Assembly: GCA_034101475.1 (NCBI GenBank)
Contig: JAXEJQ010000111.1
Coordinates: 1-48,800, forward strand
Direction of reading: 5' to 3'
Length of the DNA: 48,800 nt
Source of the DNA: Limivivens sp034101475
GTDB taxonomy: Bacteria; Bacillota; Clostridia; Lachnospirales; Lachnospiraceae
The notes beneath the pieces are model-generated. The model was not told where the DNA came from. It did not search any database and worked only from the letters and a program-made list of their open reading frames with translations. Shown here one piece after another: positions 38,797-46,834 of this stretch. Each line of letters begins with the position of its first letter. Position 1 is the first letter of the stretch. The position numbers and the translations under genes are program-made.

Positions 38797-39562
38797 GTTA
38801 TCCCATGTTTATAAATACTATAACCCCGGAACGGTGAACGAGCTTTGTCTGTTCCGTGATTTCAGCTTCCGGGTGGAGGATGGAGAGTTTGTTTCTGTGG
38901 TGGGAAGCAACGGTTCCGGAAAAACATCCATGCTGAATATCATCTGCGGCAGCATTCCGGTGGATTCCGGAACCATTATGGTGAATGGCCAGGATATCAC
39001 CCATCAGAAAGAGTTCCGACGGATGCAGAGCATCGGGCGGGTATTTCAGGATCCGGCCCGGGGAACCTGTCCGAACATGACGATAATGGAAAATATGGCA
39101 ATGGCGGAGAACAAGGGAAAGCCCTATAATCTCAGCCGTGGTGTGCTGAAGAAGAAGGAAGAGGAGTACCGTGCTCTGCTCCGGCCGCTGAATCTGGGCC
39201 TGGAGGATAAGATGCATGTGAAGGTCGGTGCTCTTTCCGGAGGCCAGCGTCAGGCCATGTCCCTTCTGATGTCCACCATGACACCCATGGACTTCCTGAT
39301 TCTGGATGAGCATACGGCGGCTCTGGATCCCAAAACCGCGGAAATCAATATGCAGCTTACGGACAAAATTGTGCGGGAGAAAAAGCTGACATCGATCATG
39401 GTGACCCATAATCTGCGCTATGCAGTGGAATATGGGGACCGCCTGGTTATGATGCATCTGGGAAAAGTGATTCTGGACAAAAAAGGAGAAGAAAAAAAGA
39501 AGATGGTGGTGGATGATATCCTGAAAATCTTCAATGAAATCAGTATTGAATGCGGAAACTGA
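38789..39562 (+). CDS. trpZ: Tryptophan ABC transporter ATP-binding protein
   Basis: A 257-residue ABC ATPase. Walker A is GSNGSGKTS (39-47), the signature is LSGGQRQA (149-156) and Walker B is LILDEHTAALD (170-180), followed by the His switch in MVTHN. It completes the T-box controlled trpXYZ importer. I see no clear terminator directly after it. Confidence 0.93.
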   Translation: MLELSHVYKYYNPGTVNELCLFRDFSFRVEDGEFVSVVGSNGSGKTSMLNIICGSIPVDSGTIMVNGQDITHQKEFRRMQSIGRVFQDPARGTCPNMTIMENMAMAENKGKPYNLSRGVLKKKEEEYRALLRPLNLGLEDKMHVKVGALSGGQRQAMSLLMSTMTPMDFLILDEHTAALDPKTAEINMQLTDKIVREKKLTSIMVTHNLRYAVEYGDRLVMMHLGKVILDKKGEEKKKMVVDDILKIFNEISIECGN

Positions 39563-39599
39563 GGTACGGACTGTCTGCCGGACTCCTTAGAAATGGTTA

Positions 39600-39628
39600 T
39601 TGACGAACCCCGGTGAAAGTGTTATTAT
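39600..39628 (+). promoter_or_regulatory. Promoter of nrdG
   Basis: TTGACG (39600-39605), a 17-nt spacer and TATTAT (39623-39628). The leader of about 125 nt carries direct repeats and repeat module C. Confidence 0.65.
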
Positions 39629-39663
39629 ATTGCCTGGTTCGCACGAAATCAGGTACTCCCTGT

Positions 39664-39730
39664 ATGATGCCTGGGGCAATTGGACGGAAGGTTCATTTGT
39701 CGGGTAACTCATGATGCCTGGGGCAATTGG
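39664..39730 (+). repeat. 20-bp direct repeats flanking repeat module C copy 3 in the nrdG leader
   Basis: atgatgcctggggcaattgg occurs exactly at 39664-39683 and 39711-39730. Between them lies module C (39691-39712), which differs from the other copies by one base. An upstream attgcc (39629-39634) can pair with ggcaat in either copy, giving two competing hairpins. Confidence 0.85.
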
Positions 39731-39759
39731 GAAAACGGAAGCAGCAAAGGAGAGCAGAC

Positions 39760-40251
39760 ATGCGGTATCACAATATTACAAAAGACGATATGCTGAATGG
39801 GGACGGCCTCAGAGTGGTACTCTGGGTGGCGGGATGTTCCCATTGCTGTAAAGAATGCCAGAATCCCATAACCTGGGATCCGAACGGCGGCCTTCCTTTC
39901 GACGAGGCGGCAAAGCAGGAGATCTATACAGAACTGGGGAAAAGCTATATTTCCGGTATTACGCTGAGCGGCGGAGATCCGCTGTTTGCCGGAAACCGGC
40001 TGGAGATCCGGAGCCTGGCGCAGGAACTGAAGGAAAACTTCCCCGGGAAGACCATCTGGATGTACACCGGCTATGAGTGGGAGGTTGTCCGGGGCTTTGA
40101 AGTGATGAAGTATGTTGATGTGCTGGTGGACGGAGAATATGAGAAGGATAAGCGGGATACGCAGCTGCACTGGCGCGGCAGTTCCAACCAGCGGGTGATT
40201 GATGTCCGCAGGTCTCTGGAGACGGGGCAGGTGGTCCTGCACTGCGAGTGA
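39760..40251 (+). CDS. nrdG: Anaerobic ribonucleoside-triphosphate reductase activating protein
   Basis: A 163-residue radical-SAM enzyme that installs the glycyl radical on NrdD. The [4Fe-4S] motif Cys26-x3-Cys30-x2-Cys33 is intact, and the SGGDPL motif binds SAM. The start at 39760 follows AAAGGAGAG; the in-frame ATG at 39727 lies in repeat DNA. Its partner nrdD is not in the window, although the two genes are usually adjacent. A dUTPase-like gene follows, so the pair may serve deoxynucleotide supply. Confidence 0.93.
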   Translation: MRYHNITKDDMLNGDGLRVVLWVAGCSHCCKECQNPITWDPNGGLPFDEAAKQEIYTELGKSYISGITLSGGDPLFAGNRLEIRSLAQELKENFPGKTIWMYTGYEWEVVRGFEVMKYVDVLVDGEYEKDKRDTQLHWRGSSNQRVIDVRRSLETGQVVLHCE

Positions 40252-40258
40252 GGCAAAA

Positions 40259-40392
40259 TTGACGAAAACATTCGCAATTCGCTCATTTTTCTGCGAAAAA
40301 TGGCTGCTTGCTCATGTTTTGCGGGTCCCATAGACATGAAAATCCCTGCAGGCACGTATTTTCATGTCCATTTGTCCCTTGGCTTATAGTAT
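40259..40392 (+). repeat. Hairpin repeat family B, copy 1
   Basis: It shares ttcgcaatt, gctcat, tgcg-gtcccat and catttgtcc with the copy at 48558-48660. The central hairpin (40330-40371) has a perfect 11-bp stem gacatgaaaat / attttcatgtc and a 14-nt loop. A second small hairpin, cattttt/aaaaatg (40284-40302), lies in a 29-bp segment absent from copy 2 and bounded by gctcat direct repeats. It separates nrdG from the dUTPase-like gene. Confidence 0.8.
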
Positions 40393-40405
40393 AAGGAGAA
40401 ACGTT

Positions 40406-40921
40406 ATGAAAAGAATAGCACAGTTTCACAAGGTCAGCTTCCAGCAGTTCTGTGAGGGGTGGCAGGGTGAATTCCCTGGATTTCCCATGGAAGCCATTCA
40501 GACGATTTATGACAGGATCAAGATGCCCAGAAGGGCTACCAGAGGCTCTGCAGGATATGATTTTTTCAGCCCGGTGGAGTTTTCTCTGAAGCCGGGTGAG
40601 ACCATCAAGATCCCCACCGGGATCCGGGTGGAGATGGAAGAAAACTGGGTTCTGAAATGTTATCCCAGAAGCGGGCTGGGTTTCAAGTACCGGCTGCAGC
40701 TGAATAATACAGTCGGGATTATTGACAGTGATTATTTTTATTCTGATAATGAAGGACATATTTTTGCAAAGATTACCAATGACTCCAACGAGGGAAAAAC
40801 AGTGACGGTTGCCGAGGGAACCGGATTTATGCAGGGGATTTTCGTGGAATACGGGATTACCACAGACGATGATGCCAGCGAAATCCGAAACGGAGGACTG
40901 GGAAGCACCACGGCAAAATGA
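40406..40921 (+). CDS. dut: dUTPase-like deoxyuridine triphosphate hydrolase
   Basis: A 171-residue protein of the trimeric dUTPase fold, which removes dUTP and provides dUMP. Motif 1 is ATRGSAGYDFFSP (44-56), motif 2 PRSGLGFKY, motif 3 NNTVGIIDSDYF with the catalytic Asp, and a C-terminal GGLGSTT resembles motif 5. An N-terminal extension of about 38 residues precedes the core. dCTP deaminases share the fold and cannot be fully excluded. AAGGAGA precedes ATG 40406; the open frame from 40364 runs into repeat B. Confidence 0.85.
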   Translation: MKRIAQFHKVSFQQFCEGWQGEFPGFPMEAIQTIYDRIKMPRRATRGSAGYDFFSPVEFSLKPGETIKIPTGIRVEMEENWVLKCYPRSGLGFKYRLQLNNTVGIIDSDYFYSDNEGHIFAKITNDSNEGKTVTVAEGTGFMQGIFVEYGITTDDDASEIRNGGLGSTTAK

Positions 40922-40926
40922 CAGGG

Positions 40927-40954
40927 CCGCTGCGAGGATGCAGCGGTTTTTTTT
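40927..40954 (+). terminator. Terminator after the dUTPase-like gene
   Basis: A perfect 7-bp stem (ccgctgc / gcagcgg) with a 6-nt loop, followed by eight T. Confidence 0.92.
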
Positions 40955-41048
40955 GTGCGCAAATTGTCTGTGTTTGTCGAAATGAACGAAAGGCTTTCGC
41001 TGGGAATAAAAATATTTAGGGTTATATGAACAAAAAATAAAAAATATA

Positions 41049-41077
41049 TTGAAGTTATTTGGAGAATGTGCTAATAT
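41049..41077 (+). promoter_or_regulatory. Promoter of the sugar ABC importer
   Basis: TTGAAG (41049-41054), a 17-nt spacer and TAATAT (41072-41077), in an A/T-rich region about 58 nt upstream of the start. Confidence 0.65.
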
Positions 41078-41134
41078 TATTTCAGCTTTAAAGGATGTGC
41101 TATAGGAAAACACACAAAAAAGGAGGAAACTGAA

Positions 41135-42427
41135 ATGAAGAAATCAGCAGTAGCAGTTTTATTGACTGCAGCCATGGCGCTCGGCACCCTGCCGGCAGCC
41201 GCATTTGCAGAGGAGTCTGCAAAACCTTATGAAGGTGTGACACTTTCCATGTGGATCTACACAGCGGAGTACAACGACGGAACCAGAGCGATTATGGACA
41301 AGGCGACGGAAGAACTGGGTATGGAATTCGCCATTGAGATCAGCCCGGGCGGAACCGACGGTGATAATCTGATCAAGACGAGATGTAATTCCGGTGATCT
41401 TCCGGATATCGTAAACTATAATTCCGGTTCTCTGCTTACCGCATTGAATCCGAAGGAGCATTTCCTTGATATTACCAATGAAGAGATGACTGCAAAGTTT
41501 GACGAAACCTTTACCAGTACGGTGAGCCAGGACGGCGCGATTTACGGCGCACCGTTTACTACGACACAGGGTGGTGCTGTTGTTTACTGGAAACCGGATT
41601 ATGAAGAGCTTGGACTGGAAGTTCCCAAGACCTGGGATGAGTTCGTTGCCAACTGCCAGGCATTGAAAGATGCCGGAAAATCACCGGTATACCTTGCTTC
41701 CGGAAGCACCTGGACCACACAGGTTCTGTTCCTGGGTGACAACTACAACGTTCTGGCGAAGAATCCGTCCTTTGCAGATGATTTCACAGCAGGCACCGCG
41801 AAGTTCGCTACCGATGAGGGAGCACTTGCCGGCTGGCAGAAATACGAGGATCTGGTCGATATGTATCAGCCGGATTACACCGCAGCTACCTATGAAGACG
41901 GTCTTGAGGCCATGGCTACCGGCCAGGCAACCCACTGGATCATCCTGACTCAGGTTATTCCTGCGATGCTCAGTGCTCATCCGGAAGCAGAAGAGAACCT
42001 TGGTGTATTCGCAGTTCCGGGCGATGATCCGGAGAATGCCGGCATTACCGTTTGGGAGCCGAATGCATGGTATATTAATAAGGACAGCGCCAATACCGAA
42101 GCAGCACTCGCATTCCTGGATTTCTGGTATCAGGAAGAGAATATTGACACATATGTCAGCATTATGGGTGCAAACGGACCGTCCTGTATTAAAGGCTATA
42201 CCCTTCCGGATACTGTAGCTCCGGCTATCCGTGTAGACATGCAGGCTTATTTCGATGAAGGAAAGACCGCACCGGCACTGGAGTTCATGACTCCGGTTAA
42301 AGGTTCCACCTGTGAGCAGATTACCACTTCTGTAGCTCTTGGCCAGATCGATGGCGCGACAGCAGCTCAGATGTACGATGATGACTGCAAGAAATCTGCA
42401 GTTCAGCAGGGTCTTGGATGGGAATAA
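41135..42427 (+). CDS. Carbohydrate ABC transporter substrate-binding protein
   Basis: A 430-residue extracellular solute-binding protein of family 1 (CUT1 sugar importers). The signal peptide (1-25) ends PAAAFA before EESAKPYEG, with no lipobox cysteine, so it is predicted to be cleaved by the general signal peptidase. Family segments include YWKPDYEELGLEVPKTWDEFVANCQALKDAG. AGGAGG precedes the start. A stable hairpin separates it from the permease genes, as often seen where the binding protein is made in excess. The sugar cannot be told from sequence. Confidence 0.9.
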   Translation: MKKSAVAVLLTAAMALGTLPAAAFAEESAKPYEGVTLSMWIYTAEYNDGTRAIMDKATEELGMEFAIEISPGGTDGDNLIKTRCNSGDLPDIVNYNSGSLLTALNPKEHFLDITNEEMTAKFDETFTSTVSQDGAIYGAPFTTTQGGAVVYWKPDYEELGLEVPKTWDEFVANCQALKDAGKSPVYLASGSTWTTQVLFLGDNYNVLAKNPSFADDFTAGTAKFATDEGALAGWQKYEDLVDMYQPDYTAATYEDGLEAMATGQATHWIILTQVIPAMLSAHPEAEENLGVFAVPGDDPENAGITVWEPNAWYINKDSANTEAALAFLDFWYQEENIDTYVSIMGANGPSCIKGYTLPDTVAPAIRVDMQAYFDEGKTAPALEFMTPVKGSTCEQITTSVALGQIDGATAAQMYDDDCKKSAVQQGLGWE

Positions 42428-42455
42428 TTCCCCAATAGCAATGGACTGATATCAT

Positions 42456-42484
42456 GGCCGCCTGCTTCAGCAGGCGGCCGTTTT
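42456..42484 (+). terminator. Hairpin between the binding protein and permease genes (partial terminator)
   Basis: A perfect 10-bp stem (ggccgcctgc / gcaggcggcc) with a TTCA loop, followed by GTTTTG. The short T run suggests partial read-through or 3'-end protection of the binding-protein mRNA. Confidence 0.75.
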
Positions 42485-42499
42485 GTTAAGGAGGATGTT

Positions 42500-43375
42500 A
42501 TGAAAGCGAAAAAAAAGAGCAAACAATTATACTCCTTCTGGTTTGTAGTGCCGTCCCTTGTCATTTACAGTGTCTTTTTTCTGTATCCCATCATTACCTC
42601 GCTGTATTACAGCCTGACGGTATGGAATTTTGATTCGGCTACGTTCTGCGGACTGGATAATTACGTGATGTTTTTCTCAGAAAATGCTCTGAGTTCTTCC
42701 ATTGTACATACACTGATCTATGCATTTCTGACCAGCGGATTAAAAGTAATCATTGCCTTTTTCCTGGCGATTTTTCTCTGCAGCAAGATCCGGACCAAGG
42801 GATTTATCCGTTCGGCGGTGTTTTTCCCCAATCTGGTGTCTACCATGGCAGTGGGTCTGACTTTTTCCTGTCTGATGCATCCCACCAAGGGATTGTTCAA
42901 TCTGGCGCTGCAGGCGATTGGATTTTCACCGATCAATTTTCTGGGAGATATGAATCTGGCACTGTACAGTGTGATTGCGACGGATGTATGGAAGGGTCTT
43001 TCAATTTCCGTTGTTATTTATATAGCAGGTGTTCAGTCAATTGATCAGACTTACTATGAGGCAGCCTCCATTGACGGCGCGAATGGCTGGCAGAAGCTGA
43101 AAAACATTACGTTTCCGCTGGTTGCCCCGTCCCAGAACTCCATCATTATCCTGTCTCTGATCGGCGGTCTGCGTACCTTCGATCTGATCTGGGCGATGAC
43201 AGGCGGCGGCCCGGGCTTTGCCACAGACGTTATGGCATCCGTTATTTATAAAGAATATGCATATGGCTTCTATGGACTGTCCACAGCCGGAAACGTGATC
43301 ATGCTGGTACTGATTTCCTGTATTGCATTCCCGCTGCAGCACTTCCTGATGAAGAGAGAGGAGGCCATTCAATGA
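42500..43375 (+). CDS. Carbohydrate ABC transporter permease, first subunit
   Basis: A 291-residue CUT1 permease (MalF/UgpA-like) with six membrane helices and the EAA loop EAASIDGANGWQKLKNITFPLVAPS. It is preceded by AAGGAGG and overlaps the second permease by 4 nt (ATGA). No ATPase gene follows, so a shared MsmK/MalK-type ATPase encoded elsewhere is probably used. Confidence 0.93.
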   Translation: MKAKKKSKQLYSFWFVVPSLVIYSVFFLYPIITSLYYSLTVWNFDSATFCGLDNYVMFFSENALSSSIVHTLIYAFLTSGLKVIIAFFLAIFLCSKIRTKGFIRSAVFFPNLVSTMAVGLTFSCLMHPTKGLFNLALQAIGFSPINFLGDMNLALYSVIATDVWKGLSISVVIYIAGVQSIDQTYYEAASIDGANGWQKLKNITFPLVAPSQNSIIILSLIGGLRTFDLIWAMTGGGPGFATDVMASVIYKEYAYGFYGLSTAGNVIMLVLISCIAFPLQHFLMKREEAIQ

Positions 43376-44205
43376 CGAAAAAACAGAAAAGACTGATCTG
43401 GGTCGGAGATATTGTGGGCGTCCTTATGACGGTTATCATTTTCATTGTCCCGTTCTACTTCATGTTGGCGAACTCCTTAAAGTCCCAGAAGGAAGCAAAT
43501 CTTCTGAATGGCAGCTGGCCTTCGGAGCTGCATTTTGAAAATTACCTGCAGGTATTTTCTTATTCCAATTACCAATTGGTGACGGCGTTTAAAAACAGTC
43601 TGCTTCTGACGGTTTTCACAGTTCTGGGACTGCTGGTGACAGGGGCCATGGCCGGCTATGTGATTCAGAGGCGTAATGACCGGGCCATGAAGATCGTGCA
43701 GAGCGTGATTATGGTCGGTCTGATGATCCCGGCGGCGATTCTGCCCACCATCAACCTGCTGCAGAAGCTTCATATTTACAAAACCATGTTTGGTATGGTG
43801 ATGATTGAGATTGCCCTCCAGACACCCTTTACCATCATGCTTTTCCGCGGGTATATGGCTTCCATTCCCAGGGAGCTGGAGGAGGCCGGCAGAATTGACG
43901 GCTGCAACCCCTTCCAGGTCTTCCTGCAGATCATTAATCCGCTGCTGAAGCCCATCCGGGCGACGGTAATCATTCTGACTGCGGTTACGACGTTTAATGA
44001 TTTTACGAATCCGCTGTATTTTCTGCCGGGCGCAAAGAATACAACCGTGCAGCTTACGCTGTACAACTACAAGGGGCAGTTTTCCAGCAGCTACAACCTG
44101 CTGTTTGCGGATATTATCCTGATTACCCTTCCGATGTTTATTTTGTTTGTGTTCTTTAACAAGAAGATTGTAGCCGGTATGGTTGCCGGTTCCGTGAAAG
44201 GATAA
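43372..44205 (+). CDS. Carbohydrate ABC transporter permease, second subunit
   Basis: A 277-residue CUT1 permease (MalG/UgpE-like) with six helices. The EAA loop reads EEAGRIDGCNPFQVFLQIINPLLKP, and the protein ends with the family's basic GMVAGSVKG tail. It is translationally coupled to the first permease. With the upstream binding protein it forms a three-gene importer lacking an ATPase gene and any catabolic enzyme in the window. Confidence 0.93.
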   Translation: MTKKQKRLIWVGDIVGVLMTVIIFIVPFYFMLANSLKSQKEANLLNGSWPSELHFENYLQVFSYSNYQLVTAFKNSLLLTVFTVLGLLVTGAMAGYVIQRRNDRAMKIVQSVIMVGLMIPAAILPTINLLQKLHIYKTMFGMVMIEIALQTPFTIMLFRGYMASIPRELEEAGRIDGCNPFQVFLQIINPLLKPIRATVIILTAVTTFNDFTNPLYFLPGAKNTTVQLTLYNYKGQFSSSYNLLFADIILITLPMFILFVFFNKKIVAGMVAGSVKG

Positions 44206-44283
44206 TTTCTGCCTGGCCGTTTATTGTCCCGCGAGGTGTCAGCTTCCCCTTTTGCAGGAGAATTCCGGGGACAGGATGTTTTG

Positions 44284-44357
44284 GGCGCTTTCCATAGTTT
44301 TGCTTGACAAATCTGTGGAAAGCGCCTATACTCTGAATGAATAGTTTGATAATCAAA
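44284..44357 (+). promoter_or_regulatory. fabH promoter with a FabT-like operator and a dyad around the -35
   Basis: A perfect TTGACA (44304-44309), a 17-nt spacer and TATACT (44327-44332). A 14-bp inverted repeat, ggcgctttccatag (44284-44297) / ctgtggaaagcgcc (44313-44326), brackets the -35 and fills the spacer. Downstream, tttgataatcaaa (44345-44357) is a perfect palindrome matching the FabT-type TTTGAT-N-ATCAAA box. It overlaps the transcription start region and the ribosome site. Confidence 0.75.
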
Positions 44358-44370
44358 GGTAACTGTATAT

Positions 44371-45333
44371 ATGAGAGTAAAAATCATTGGAACCGGAAGT
44401 GCATTGCCGGAAAAAATTGTAACAAATGACATGCTTTCCCGGATTGTGGAGACGAATGACGAGTGGATTTCTTCCAGAACCGGAATCCGGGAACGGCGGA
44501 TTGCGGGGAAGGAGACAACGGCGGATCTGGCCATTTCGGCGGCCCGGCGGGCTCTGGAGAATTCAGGCTGCGGGCCGGAGGAGATCGAGCTGATTCTGGT
44601 GGCGACCTTTACGCCGGAGCGCTGTGCTCCGAATACGGCCTGTGAAGTGCAGGCGGCGCTGGGCTGTACGAACGCGGCAGCCTTTGATGTGAACGCGGCA
44701 TGTTCCGGCTTTCTGTTTGCCCTGAATACTGCCCAGGCCTATGTGGCGGCCGGGATCTGCCGGACCATTCTGCTGGTGGGAGCGGAGAAGGTGTCCAGGG
44801 TAGTGGACTGGAAGGACCGTTCTACCTGTGTGCTTTTCGGGGATGGCGCCGGAGCGGCTGTGGTTCAGGCAAGGGAAGGATGCCCCATGGTGTTTCTGCA
44901 GTATTCGGATGGATCCCAGGGGCAGGTGCTGACCTGCCGGGAACGTGTTTCCGGGAATCCATGGCATGAGGAAGAGGTGCTGGACAGCCATCTGCAGATG
45001 GACGGACAGGCGGTGTTTCGTTTCGCTGTGCGCCGGGTGCCGGAGTGTATCCAGGCGCTTCTGGAAAAGGCCGGGAAAAGTGTCCGGGATGTAGACTGGT
45101 TTCTTCTGCATCAGGCAAACCGAAGGATTCTGGATGCGGTAGCGAAAAGGCTGGATGCGAAGCCGGAACGCTTTCCGATGAATCTGAACCGTTATGGAAA
45201 TACTTCGGCGGCCAGCCTGCCGATTCTGCTGGATGAAGTGAATCGGAGCGGGAGGCTGCAGGAAGGGGAACTGGTGGTTCTGTCCGGCTTTGGGGCAGGG
45301 CTTACCTGGGGAGCGGCTCTTCTGGAGTGGTGA
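44371..45333 (+). CDS. fabH: Beta-ketoacyl-ACP synthase III
   Basis: This enzyme starts fatty-acid synthesis by condensing acetyl-CoA (or another acyl-CoA) with malonyl-ACP. The 320-residue protein has the full Cys-His-Asn triad: Cys111 (AACSGFLFAL), His247 (LLHQANRR) and Asn277 (RYGNTSAAS). It stands alone here, without the usual fab cluster, but its FabT-like operator ties it to the fatty-acid regulon. Its last 32 nt overlap the convergent MoxR gene. Confidence 0.95.
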   Translation: MRVKIIGTGSALPEKIVTNDMLSRIVETNDEWISSRTGIRERRIAGKETTADLAISAARRALENSGCGPEEIELILVATFTPERCAPNTACEVQAALGCTNAAAFDVNAACSGFLFALNTAQAYVAAGICRTILLVGAEKVSRVVDWKDRSTCVLFGDGAGAAVVQAREGCPMVFLQYSDGSQGQVLTCRERVSGNPWHEEEVLDSHLQMDGQAVFRFAVRRVPECIQALLEKAGKSVRDVDWFLLHQANRRILDAVAKRLDAKPERFPMNLNRYGNTSAASLPILLDEVNRSGRLQEGELVVLSGFGAGLTWGAALLEW

Positions 45334-46834
45334 TCAGTTTCTGTATGGAATCCCGCAGGCTGGCTTCCCGGCTGGAAAGAAGCAGGCGGCTGCACCAGGA
45401 TTCATAGGCGTGGCAGGAATAACAGGTCAGGAATTCCGCGGCCATTGCATTTTTCGAAAGATCGGTGGTCAGGCAGAGAACAGCTGTTTCGTCGGGAAGA
45501 GCTGCTTCCAGAAGACGGTAGCCCCGCTTCAGCTCGGAAAGAAGCTTTTGGGCCTGGGCTTCCAGCGCTTTCTGCGGAAGCTCTGCATATTCCTTCAGCG
45601 CCGGTTTTGCATCCTGAAAGGATGTAAGCTGCTGTGCTTTCAAACGGAGAATCCCCTTTTTCAGGAAGGTCAGAAGCTCCGTTTCTTTTTCACTTTCCGG
45701 AATGGAAAGGAGTCCTTTTTCCCGGCGTATCCGGAGGGCTTCTTCCAGATGGGAAATGGATGTCTCCATTTCAGGAACTGTCATGCGCTGCTCATACAGA
45801 GGCTCCAGAAGCTCTGAAAGGCGCTTCAGACGATCCTGGTCCCGGTGGAACTGCTCCAGAAGGAAGAGCAGGTGATTGGAAACCAGGGAAGAAACCGCAA
45901 AAAGCTCGTCAGCGGGAGCCTCCTTCAGACGGGAGAAAAGCCGGCCGTTCTCCTCTTCGGACAGAGAGCCCTCCAGATATTCCGGGATCCGGAAAGCGGC
46001 CCGGTGATGACAGAACAGCTCGTAGAACAGGGAAAAATCCCGGGCAGTTTCCGCATGGTGCAGATACTGGGAAAACAACGATTCGGATACCGTCTCTTCC
46101 AGGTGTTCCAGGGCCAGAAGCATGCAGGACAGATCTTCCCAGCCTCTGGCTGTGACAAAGGCATTCGGATCCCGATCTTCCCCGGTGAGATAAAAACGGT
46201 CCGGATGCAGGGAAAGATAGGACAGGATGGCCGGATGCAGTCCTTTCCGGACCGCGTATTCCTTCCAGACGGCGTAATCTGCTTCGACAGACATGTATTT
46301 GACCCGGTCCAGGGTGACGGTGTCGAATTCCCGGACGGAACGGTTGTATTCCGGGGGATTCCCGGCGGCGGCGATCATCCAGCCCTCCGGAACCGCGTGA
46401 TTTCCAAAGGTTTTTTCCTGCAGAAACTGGAGCATGACCGGAACCAGGGTCTCGGATACACAGTTGATTTCATCGATAAACAGAATTCCCCGGGTTTTCC
46501 CGGTTTTTTTCATATACTGATAAATGGAGGCGATGATTTCGCTCATGGTATATTCTGTGACGGAGCAGGCGGTTCCCTGAAATTCTTCCTGACGGATGAA
46601 AGGCAGGCCGATGGCACTCTGCCTGGTATGGTGGGTCATGGTATAGGAGACCAGACCAATGCCGGATTCCGAAGCGATCTGCTCCATGATGGCAGTTTTC
46701 CCGATGCCCGGCGGTCCGATCAGCAGGATGGGCCGCTGTTTGTTTTTGGGTATCCGGCAGGGACAGTCCTCCGGAATGGTCAGATAGGCCCGGAGTGTCC
46801 GTTTGATTTCTTCTTTTGCTTCTTTAATGTTCAT
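45302..46834 (-). CDS. MoxR-type AAA+ ATPase
   Basis: A 510-residue ATPase with Walker A GPPGIGKT (40-47), Walker B ILFIDE (117-122), and a sensor region AAAGNPPEYNRS. The C-terminal half is a long helical domain without a known family. MoxR ATPases act as chaperones paired with VWA proteins, as here. The start at 46834 gives MNIKEAKEEIKRTL, follows GAGG and overlaps the VWA gene by 11 nt; the longer open frame runs back into that gene. It is the second gene of the pair and overlaps fabH at its end. Confidence 0.9.
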   Translation of the reverse strand: MNIKEAKEEIKRTLRAYLTIPEDCPCRIPKNKQRPILLIGPPGIGKTAIMEQIASESGIGLVSYTMTHHTRQSAIGLPFIRQEEFQGTACSVTEYTMSEIIASIYQYMKKTGKTRGILFIDEINCVSETLVPVMLQFLQEKTFGNHAVPEGWMIAAAGNPPEYNRSVREFDTVTLDRVKYMSVEADYAVWKEYAVRKGLHPAILSYLSLHPDRFYLTGEDRDPNAFVTARGWEDLSCMLLALEHLEETVSESLFSQYLHHAETARDFSLFYELFCHHRAAFRIPEYLEGSLSEEENGRLFSRLKEAPADELFAVSSLVSNHLLFLLEQFHRDQDRLKRLSELLEPLYEQRMTVPEMETSISHLEEALRIRREKGLLSIPESEKETELLTFLKKGILRLKAQQLTSFQDAKPALKEYAELPQKALEAQAQKLLSELKRGYRLLEAALPDETAVLCLTTDLSKNAMAAEFLTCYSCHAYESWCSRLLLSSREASLRDSIQKLITTPEEPLPR

